A stretch of DNA of 64,000 nucleotides, from assembly GCA_023105745.1 (NCBI GenBank), contig JALGQZ010000001.1, forward strand, positions 42,432,082-42,496,081, written 5' to 3'. Source of the stretch: Austropuccinia psidii. Its lineage: Eukaryota > Basidiomycota > Pucciniomycetes > Pucciniales > Sphaerophragmiaceae. Shown here in pieces: positions 54,634 to 64,000 of this stretch (its first letter is position 1; each line of letters begins with the position of its first letter). Position numbers and translations under genes: made by a program. The notes beneath the pieces are model-generated. The model had not been told where the DNA came from, ran no database searches, and saw only the letters and a program-made list of their open reading frames with translations.

Positions 54634-56600
54634 TGTAAGGTTTGACTATGAAACAATAAGTAAATATTACAGATATTTTACTTATTTTACTATGAATGTC
54701 CTTATGTTTTTAAAGAATAAGATGAAAGATAATTATAATAATAAAGACTTTTTATAATTATGGCATAAAAAAACTATATTATTAGATGAATATATTGATA
54801 TAATTTATATTATAAAAGAATAATATAATAAATATATATATATTAATATTTAATAATTGATATATTTAAGGCACTTTATTATTGTTACAAACATATAATA
54901 AAGGAATAAAAGATTGGTTTTTAATTAAAGAAACAATCAATAACAATAAAATTACTAATATTAAAGTTATATATTAATATAAATACTATTTATATTGATA
55001 AATGGATTATTATGAAAGTAATAAAGAGAAAAAAACCTACTTTTAACACTTAATATAATAATTCTGAATACATTCATGCCAAATAATATAAATAAAACTT
55101 GTTTAAATTGTGTTTACAATAAAAAATATAAGAAATTACAAAAATTCTTATTTTTATGTGGAATTGGAGATTTTTAGAGACATTTAAGAAAAAAAAATAA
55201 AAAAATGATTTAATCACATCAAGATTGATGATTATAATAAAGATTAACTTTGATCTTCAATAATATTAAAGAATTATATATAAAGAATAAAGAATTTACC
55301 TTTTGTTTTAATGTTTTTAATGTTTTTGATGCATCTGAGGGGGAAATAGAGTAAAAAGAGCTCTATTTATAGTAAAATATTCCCTCCTAAAGTCCAAAAG
55401 GCTTCTAGTAGATGTGTACTTATTTTATCCACTGGAATAGATAAGTATTTTAAGGTTTAGTGATGATTACATCATAATTAAACCATCTTATCTCATTATT
55501 ACATCATTATTGAGAGCTATCAGTATGACTCTAAGTTTGATGACATCATAGACTTTCAAGAAGCCTAATATTCGTGGATTTTATTAGTATTAAGTATGAT
55601 ATAATAGTTTTCACTAGTTGTATCACTTATATAACTGCTAAACTTAAAATAAGACTACAGTGAATGATCATAGATCATGAATTTTAAGCTTAAACTTTGA
55701 TCATGAATAACTTTGAATTTATACATGTTAAATCCAATTGGAAGGTGGATTCTGATATATTAACATGTCATGATTAAAATTCCAAGAGGATTTCATTACA
55801 TAATGAAAAATATATTTTTGATGATTTTTCTTGTAGCTCATCTTTTCTGTCAAAATTTACTATTTTAAACTTCAAACCATGATTTCAAGGGGTTTTGACT
55901 TGAATATGATTACGGAAATTACATAATTATTCACTTGTGAACTAGTAGAGCCTGAATATCCACTTTATTTTAAGTTTGGACCCCTTTCACAAAAAAGTGG
56001 TCAACAGGTATAGCAATTTTATTCAATAAACCCTTACAAGTTATAACCTTGTTTATAACTTTTCAAATAAAATTTATATATGTATTTTTAAAGTAATTAA
56101 ATGCCAACTTTTCTTTTGGTTAAACTCTATATCATGTGTTTTTTAAGAGATATGAGCTAAAAGCCATGAATATATGCACTGATAATAAAAGTGCATATAT
56201 TCAGGCTAATTCCTTAAATGTTGAATTTAAGAATATGACCTGAGAATTTTCTATGTGGATTTTTCATGTGGAATCTAATGGTTAAATTAAATTCACATGT
56301 TATTTTATGGGTTTCTGAGATAAATAAAAATTTATGTCTTTTTCATGGAATTTTGCTTATTACTCATTAATTATTGACTTTACAGATATGCCCTAAAGAT
56401 TATATATGTGTATTTTATCATGAGGAATCTAATAGTGTAGCTCACTTCAAATGTTTACTCATTAGATTCTAAGGTAATTATAACTATATACCTATTTATG
56501 GCATTTTCACTTGGTATAAGATAATTATCTTAAAAGAATAATTATTGTAAAGTTTCCTTGTGACTGTTTTGGATATGTGGTAATATCTCAAAGGACCACA
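54634..56600 (-). repeat. Solo LTR L (1,967 bp)
   Basis: On the minus strand TGTGGTCCTTTGAGATATT ... CAAACCTTACA, with perfect target copies AAGAT at 54629-54633 and 56601-56605. Homologous to the C LTR. On the minus strand a TATA-like CTATAAATAG precedes a C/T-rich stretch (about 55330-55375). No internal element sequence, so it is a solo LTR left by LTR-LTR recombination. Confidence 0.88.
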
Positions 56601-56605
56601 AAGAT

Positions 56606-57691
56606 AGACCCAAAGATGATGAATTAAGTCAAGCTTTAGACCAGAATCCCTGTAATTAACACATGAAAAATAGCTGCCACTTTTTTATTGGTATGTACAA
56701 TGTAGAAAATGAGGTAAAATGTCCAATATTTATTAAAGATACAATTATTGATTACTATCTCTTAATATTTAAGGAGAAATGAATGAAATGGTAATTAATA
56801 ATAAAATACAAAAGAGGTATTACTTAAGAATTCCAATTATAGGTTATAATCACAGTCCACTCTTGATTACTCCATGGGAAAGACTGAATATTCAAAAATT
56901 CCCAGAAAATTTAACCTTTGATGAAATTTTCAATAAATCTGACAGCTTTGTGAAAGAAATTTTTATTCTTGAATTAAATAATATCCAAAATGGTAAATTC
57001 GTTATTTTTTTGGCAATAAATGGGTTTGTAGCCACATAAAATCACTCGATTGGATAGTTATAATAATTTTACATGAAAACAAGTTATTGAATAATTGATA
57101 GATATAAATTGATTTTTCTCTCATGAATTGGGTTTTAGTTAGAACCATGAAGTTATTCTGTGAGATTTTTTAGACTTGAAAGAAGCATAATGTTTCTTCT
57201 TTCCCCAATATTAATTTTTATCATTCAGTTAAATCATTAAATATTCAATACAATGAGTAAGTACTACATATAAATAATTCTTGAGTATTTCTACTTTTCA
57301 AAATTAACAAGAAACAGGTGAGAGGGAACAATTTTAATATTTCCCATAGTATTTTAACTGAAATCTTTGTATTAATTTCTTTGTATCAAATTTTGATTGT
57401 TTGAATCCAAAAATAATCTAAGAAATCATTTCCAGATCTATTTGGATTATGAGTGTGTGATTTATTAAATTTCTAAAGATCTTCTTCTAAATTTTGAAGT
57501 TCTACTTCATAATATTAAATTAATTCCATATAATTCTAAAAAGAGTTTTCATTATTGAATATTCTTCTAATTGATTCTAGTGAATAATTATTTTTATTTT
57601 GATAATAACTATTAATTTATAATAAGTAAAAGATACATAGTATTCTTTATTAATAGTAACAGTATCAAGAGTTTAATAGGAAAATATTACA
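56606..57691 (+). repeat. LTR I, right part
   Basis: Continues the alignment with the F LTR and ends AATATTACA at 57691. Outside bases are AAATA (53877-53881) and GAATA (57692-57696), a possible target copy with one mismatch. There is no priming motif after it, so a solo LTR is most likely. Confidence 0.7.
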
Positions 57692-60600
57692 GAATAGGTT
57701 TTCCTAATGGAAAGGAGGCTTTTTTTCAAGAAAAAAGGAGAATGCAAGAGTAATTTTTTGAGGTAAGGATGATTAATTTTTGAAAAGCACTAGGTTTACT
57801 GATCCTGAAAATATCTAAAATTCAACTAATTTTGAATTTAATTTTACATCACAGAATTTCAAAACAGGTTGTGAAATTTTTTTTGCAGAAGATAATATAT
57901 TTAAAAGAATTCAATAGACAGCTAATTTCCCGGGAAAATTATGATTTTTCTGATAAAAACATGAAAAGTGCTACTTGTGATATCTCTGTGGTTTGAAAAA
58001 CTCCCCACGCTGAGAGGATTCAGAAGCTGCTTCAGTGAACTGTTTCCTCTATTAGTGGCTTCCACATTTTATGCTATTGAAGGAATATTTCTAAAATATC
58101 TGGTCTCAATATCATTCGGCCTTATATAGTCAGTAAAGTACCCCACATTCAGAAGTGGATTTCTCAGTCCACTGAACAAAAAGACTTTCTGAAAATAAGA
58201 AGACACCCAGTTTCTGTAGATTTTTTCCAGGAACCTGAACCACCAGAAAGTTTCAAAAGGGGAGGGGTTTCAGTCTTTTAGATGGAGGAACATACTTGTG
58301 ATAATATTAAAAGCTTATAGTTGAATAGCATAATACCTTAGGCAATGAAGCTCAATTTACCCACAGCTAAAGGATTACCCACTGACCTTCAAAAAATAAA
58401 TTGAGAAAGACCTTATAAAAAATATATTTCCACAGCATTCAAGCTTCTAAATCTTTTTTTCGAACAAGCTTAACATCAGAAATCAGGGGTCTCGATAAGT
58501 AGGTACCTTATTTTTTCTTTCATTCAGGTAATTTTACGTCAACAGATGCATCAAATGAAAATAATTTTTAGATATTTGAGAAGTGTGACAAAGATATCAG
58601 AAAGAAAAATTCTTAAAAGAAATGATACCAGATATGAATATATAAAGGTTTTATCAATAAAGTTGAAGAAAGTGTGTATATTCAGATTTAGAACTATAAG
58701 CTCAAAGTTATGGAGATAAATTTAACCATAACTCTAAACTTTGAGCTACTATCTAGCAGATTTTCATGAAATTCTTGAAGAAAAAAGGGGAAATATCTAT
58801 AAATTTTTTTGATATGAAATATTTCCTTTCAAAATGATATTCTGGAGAGTATTTGATATAGAAATTTATTAAAATACTTGATAGTCATATTTTCCCTTTT
58901 ATTTTTGAAAGAATCTCAAAAAATTGCTTCTAACCTCCTCATAAAAGATATATTATGCTAAGTCAAAGTGAAATTAAGCATAATTTGACAGAACCTTCTA
59001 CTCAGTTGTATATTATATCCTAATAGCTTAAATCCAAATTTTTAATCCTTACTGTTGTAAGAGAGGATGAAAAACATAATGAAACTGCAATATACTATCG
59101 TAATTAGAATAAAAAATGTAGAAATAGGGATATTAACAGAAAGAAGATATTTTTTTTTAAATTAAGTCTTAGTCCATAGCAAATATATAATGAAATATGA
59201 TAGGAGTAGTGAGAAATAAGAAAAGAAATTAAAATGTAAAATATGAAATAATTTGAAATTGTTTTAGTATTTTCTGAAGAATTTGAGGATTTGATTCATA
59301 AATTAATTCAGCTGATAGGATTTCCAAAGCTTTGGAGAACAAAAGAGATATTGGATTTTTACATGAACACTTTTCAAAATAATATACAAACCCTTCCTAA
59401 ACATGGATGAATTATAATTGGAGAGCTATACCTATGATTGAATATTAAGTTTTAGGATGAATAATGCACAAAAATACTAAATATGTTTCAGGTTATATTC
59501 TTGGGGTGACTCATTAGCTATTTTAGCTTTTAAAACAACTCACGGGGGAAACCATTATCTCAATGAACCACTTTTATTTCAAAAATATCTTTTTCAGCTT
59601 TAATTAATCATATCCCAAAGCCTTGAATCCAATTTATTATCAAGTAACAGACATATTTGAGACATACCAGGTTTATCATTTGATAAATTGAAGATCCCTT
59701 TAATTAAAACTTTTGTAAAATTATAATGAAATATTTTTTGGAAAAAAATAGATCTAAATTAGAATTTCAACATTTGAAATGAGATATATCGTAGAATATG
59801 AGCAGGGGCTTTCTAGAAGAATTCCTGTAATTTAATAAATAAATCTAGGGTTTATAATTTACTCAGCTGTCTCAGATGCAATTTCAAACCTTTCCATACT
59901 AGAAAAACATTCTGAAATGTATTTCTGTGAATTTATCATCCACTTTTTGGACAAAAAAATAACACTAATAAGAGAACTAACCCTTTTTTAAAGAAAATGT
60001 GTTTAGAAATATACACCTCATTTCTTCCTTCAAAAGAGAAAAATTGAAATCATCTTCCTTGAATTATTTTTTTTCTTGAAAAAACCCTTTTTTAAAAATT
60101 TTCTTTTTCTAATTTCTCCTCATTCCAGTTAAGATAAACTTCCTTTTTCTTTTGAAAAGTAGAAAGCTCCATGCAATTTTTTTAATCAGAGGATTTTCTC
60201 AAAAAAGCAATAATTATCCATTTTTAATTAAAATCCTATTTTTTTGGAATCTCAATTTCAAAATATGAAAATAGATATTTTAAGCTTGAGATTAATTTAA
60301 TATTAAGTTAAATTATTTATCATAAATATCTTAAACGTTTCTCTTATTATAATCTTTCCAAATTAAGCACTTGATAGTTAAATCTTAATTTCTTGAATAA
60401 AATGTAATCAATCATTTATTAGTCAAAATTGAAGAGTGTTTCACATGAAAAAAATAAAAAATGATCCTATGAAGGCTTTGTGCAATTAATTTAAAATTAT
60501 TAAAAATAAAAACCAAAAATAGAATTTCTCAACAAATAAGAGAAACTACAGAGCTCTGTCTAAGTGACTCCACATATCAGAGGATATGTTCATATTGTAG

Positions 60601-61677
60601 TGTAAATTTTATGCATAATAAAGCCATGAGATTTTCTATTCAAAAGTAATTTGCTGAGATTTTAATTAATTATTTAAGCTCTGAATAGGAATAAACAAAA
60701 GAAATAATGTATTTATAGAAGGACGTAAATTCATCTTATACTGATCTAAAAAATGGAAAGCTCCATTTCAGAGGAGACTAGTAGAGCTTTGAAATCTCCA
60801 TATAGATATGAAGTGTAATGAAATGATTAAGATAGTATGAGATATTATGAAGATTAATATATATGTAGATTTGATATGAAAATATCCTTTTAAAATATTC
60901 CTAGCTTTGGAATGTGAAGTAAAAAGGAGGGAGAAAAATAGTGAAGAGAATCAAGGCACCCCAGCTTCTGCGACATACTTTCTGGATATACTACCTAAGT
61001 ATTCAAGAAAAATTGTAAATTATCTCACATATGAAGTTATAATTGTGTGAAGTAATGCTCAACCACTAATTATTGTTATCAATATTATTTGAAATCAGAT
61101 GAGTGGTAAAGAGAAAGAACCTCCTCAGGGAATAATGCATTTAAATTCATCTCAAATTCTTTTCATTAAAATATAAAAACAGCATATGTTATATTATTTT
61201 TTAATTTGAATTTTAATCGCTTGATACCAAAGAACTTGATATATCTATTCTCTTTGTGTATATATAATTTATCTAATAATTCTTCTTTTCTTCCACTTAA
61301 TTCTCAAAACTCTTACTTTTAACAGGCTAGCTTAATTCCTAAGATTCAGGCATGAATAAACTGAGTTATTTTATAAAATTTGACTAAATATCTTCTATCA
61401 TGGGTTATTTTCTGTAATCATAATTATGTTATATTTTTCCTACTAGTAGTAATTTTTGCATGAAGGTACAGTAGTAATAGAAATTGTTATTGTTTAATCT
61501 TTTAGACATATTTGATATCCATTTATTTGTTTTTCTATCAAGCTAAAAATAACTTCAATGTATTTTGGCCCTTATAAATATAGAGCTTTAAATCAAACAC
61601 ATAAAATGTTCACAAATGATTCACACTGATAAATATAGTCAAAGTGACTGGATTACTGCTCAAAAGCCAAATGAGAT
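57692..61677. other. Unassigned AT-rich region, probably very old repeats
   Basis: No gene that I can support. An open frame of 66 codons (58081-58281, RNISKISGLNIIRPYIV start) has mixed composition but no recognised motif. An imperfect inverted repeat lies at 58699-58713/58726-58747. Near 60930-60990 the words GGGAGAAAAATAGTGAAGAG...AAGGCACCCCAGCTTCTG resemble the GGGACAAAAGACATCAAAGAG...GGGTACCCAACTTCTG block of the TGTGAG-type LTRs, suggesting a heavily decayed LTR. Confidence 0.5.
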
Positions 61678-62965
61678 TCTCAGGGTGAGTTCATTTAGCA
61701 GCTAAAATATTCAATACAAGTTAGTACTATGACTGTGACACACTTGAATTAATGTAAAATAAGGATTAAGACTTTACTGTTATGAGTAACAGTGGTGATG
61801 ATTCTGTTTAGAGTCTTGGTTTCAGAAATTAAATATCAATTGAGCTTAATGAAAACAAAATAGATCAATTATTATAGTTATATATGATTTATTATAAGGG
61901 TACCACTGTTGGATGCCAGTTTTACCATGTAAGAATACAAAAAAATAAGATGATTAGGTCCTTTTCCAATGTGAAAAGGCCTTCTTTCATCCCTTTTGAA
62001 GGATTTGAGGGTCTGATAAGCTCTTCACACATCTTCAGAGTGAAATCTTTCACTTTGGAGGCTGGATTGTGGTTCTGAACCATTAATTCTGATTTCAGTA
62101 CTGTGGAAATGGTAGATTTGGGTCCACAAATGATCATTCTGGAGTAATACAGGGTGAATAAACTTTTCACAGCACAGAATTGGAGGACTTAATGACCTCT
62201 TCATTTTCATCATTCTCAGAAATACCAAAATCTATAAGGGATTTAAGTTTTTTAATGTATTTTTCTTTATCAGTATGTGGATCTAAAATCTTTCAACACA
62301 GATATCTCTCTAGGTTTGTAAGATATCATAGCTCTGATCATTCATAATGCTAAGGCTTGGTGAGCTCTAATATTTGATATACCCTTTAGTAAATCTGTAT
62401 AGATATATGGAAAAGATACCGGGGTTTCTTTCATATTTCTATTTTAAGAAAGCCTGAATTTTTATTTGAAATCTTTGAACCAAAATTTCTTTCCAATTTT
62501 TAATATACAGATTTCCAAGGTACCTCAAATTGAAGCTTGAATATAGATATATAATCTGGCTTTTGTGAATTCCCTCTTAGAGATTTAAGGGGATTCTTTG
62601 GTTTAAAGGTGTGAATATGATGTATTTTGAAGTGGTGAAGGTACTTGAAAATAAATAACACCATAAAACAACTCTCATTGAGAGCTTCAAGAAAATTATC
62701 CATTCCATAGTGTTTTCAGTAAATATGAACAAGTTAGATGGGAGGTGAAAATAAAGTTTCTTGATTATTTGGTCTTCAAAAATCTGAAAATGGTTATATC
62801 TTTGCCACTTCCTATCCAATTTGCAAAAGGGTGGTATATTCTTAATTGGGGAATTTCCATTTTTAATTTTACCTGTATTAACAGTATTTTTTCATCACTT
62901 GCTATCAGAAAATTTATGGTATGTGGATGTCATTCTGGTTCTCTGTTTGGAGTGACAGTCTGACA
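61678..62965 (-). repeat. Solo LTR J (1,288 bp, D/E type)
   Basis: On the minus strand TGTCAGACTGTCACTCC ... CTCACCCTGAGA, homologous to the D LTR over most of its length. Perfect target copies GAGAT at 61673-61677 and 62966-62970. No internal region. Shares with D an open frame in element orientation (62228-62025). Confidence 0.87.
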
Positions 62966-63585
62966 GAGATCTAATAATTCCTTATAATAGAGGTTTTAAC
63001 ACTATGAAATTTTTGTGGAAAAAGCGTGATATAAAATAATTTTGTATAATAGGAGTTCCTTAACCCCTCTTAATAATTTCAAAATACCAAGATATAAGTA
63101 TTTTGATTGGAAAAAACAAAATGTTGATTGAAAAAATCTTGAGATAATAATTGAGTTATAAAACCTTTGAAACCCTCAAGTATCCCTTAAATAGTAAGTA
63201 TAAGGTAATAAAATAATCAAAACTGAAAAATTAATCACGAATAAAAATGAAATACTGAAATTAAATTAAAAGAAAAATACTTACAGCTTAATGAACTAAA
63301 TTAATTCATTTCACAATGGCTAAAGCTGAAATTTCAATATAAGCTGAAAAAAATCAAAATTTAATGGAAGCTATACTCTATGAGCTAGTCATAAGTCAAA
63401 ATAGATAATTTACAGAAAAATATATTAAATTCTCAATAAATTTCAATTAAAAACAGATATTTCATTTGATGAGAACCACAATTCGATCAGTAGTCGCATG
63501 GGAAAAGCTTAATCTTTTAATTAAAGGTATTTGACTTGTCAGAAAGTAGCTTTATCAAGGTTTTTAAGTGGAGAATCACCAATAT
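62966..63585. other. Unassigned AT-rich stretch between LTRs J and K
   Basis: About 620 bp with no coding, RNA or repeat signal that I can identify. Confidence 0.5.
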
Positions 63586-64000
63586 TGTAAGGTGTGGATA
63601 TGAAACTTTGATTAAAAATCAAGTACTTTTCCTGTCCTCAAAATTTGTATAAGGTAAAATTCAGTTAAAAATAGTATGAAATATTATTTTTAAGAGAAAA
63701 CACGCCAATTTTATTGTTTATAACTTTATTAGTATAAAACAATAATATAAAAATTTATTGTTTTACCAACAATAAAGATTTATCCCAAAAAATACTCTAC
63801 AAGAGATATTTTAAGGCTACAAAAGAAATTTCTTCAAGAGCAATTTCAATTGGAATTAATTGAGCAAAGAACTGCAAGCAATTAATTAAAGAACAAAGTC
63901 TTTAAAAAGAATATTAAAGAGAAAACACGCCCAAAAGTGACCAGAGTGAATTTGGAAACAAAGTGACAAAGTTTACAGTGATGAAAGATGCTTTAATTCA
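63586..64000 (-). repeat. LTR K, B-type, cut by the window edge
   Basis: Minus-strand copy of the B LTR end (CACACCTTACA at 63586). Over 415 bp I see only a few differences from B, so it is recent. The left outer bases AATAT (63581-63585) are the expected target copy. Whether it is solo or part of a full element cannot be told. Confidence 0.88.

Noticed and set aside
56779..57039. An 86-codon open frame
   Set aside because: It lies inside LTR I, aligns with non-coding F LTR sequence that has no matching open frame, and is AT-rich by chance.

Overview
The window is an AT-rich stretch of fungal nuclear DNA made almost entirely of nested Ty3/gypsy LTR retrotransposons. I found no host gene, tRNA, rRNA or CRISPR array. 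The proteins resemble retroelement proteins I remember from the very repeat-rich genome of a rust fungus (Pucciniales, e.g. Austropuccinia psidii). That is recall, not a search, so the organism is a moderate-confidence inference.

Layout. The oldest element, C (+ strand), has been split into pieces by later insertions: gag at 5500-5832; gag/pol at 15533-17940, 28026-28380 and 30305-31577; 3' LTR at 31699-33177 and 52785-53111. Inserted into C are F (- strand, 5' LTR 3594-5499, itself cut by A, + strand, 1-3184), E (-, 5833-15532, TSD GGCAG), B (+, 17941-28025, TSD AGAAA), solo LTR G (28381-30304, TSD TCAG) and D (+, 33178-52779, TSD ATATT). D in turn holds H (-, 37706-47190, TSD AAGAG), a chromodomain-bearing chromovirus. 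To the right are an old LTR, I (53882-54633 plus 56606-57691), split by solo LTR L (54634-56600, TSD AAGAT), then solo LTR J (61678-62965, TSD GAGAT) and the start of LTR K (63586 to the end). About 5.4 kb (53112-53881, 57692-61677, 62966-63585) holds no recognisable gene.

Families. A, B, C, F, I, L and K have long LTRs (about 1.8-2.2 kb) starting TGTGAG and ending (C)CTTACA, with variants in L and in old copies. D, E and J have 1.3-1.5 kb LTRs starting TGTCAG and ending CTGACA. B, D, E and F share a motif after the 5' LTR of the form TTTGGGGGCC(T/C)(G/A)GCCGTG. H is unrelated: 764 bp LTRs and separate gag and pol, the latter in the -1 frame behind a GGGAAAA heptamer.

Most interesting. B, D and E appear to share a lentivirus-like splicing layout. 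Intron 1 starts in the leader after a base A, and the next exon starts with TG, so splicing would create an ATG. This opens a lysine-rich exon 1. Intron 2 (64-81 nt class) then joins exon 1 in frame to exon 2, a conserved protein of about 230 residues read in a different frame over the N-terminus of Gag-Pol. The Gag-Pol ATG lies inside intron 2, 19-20 nt before the acceptor, so splicing would switch the RNA from Gag-Pol to an accessory protein of about 333-335 aa. I know of no description of this system; it is inferred from three-way comparison, not from RNA.

E (1951-codon intact gag-pol; two LTR differences seen in 1440 bp) and H (intact gag and pol; one LTR difference seen in 764 bp) are the youngest copies and may be active. 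B and D carry a few disabling changes, three of which are one-base losses in homopolymer runs. C is a decayed relic.
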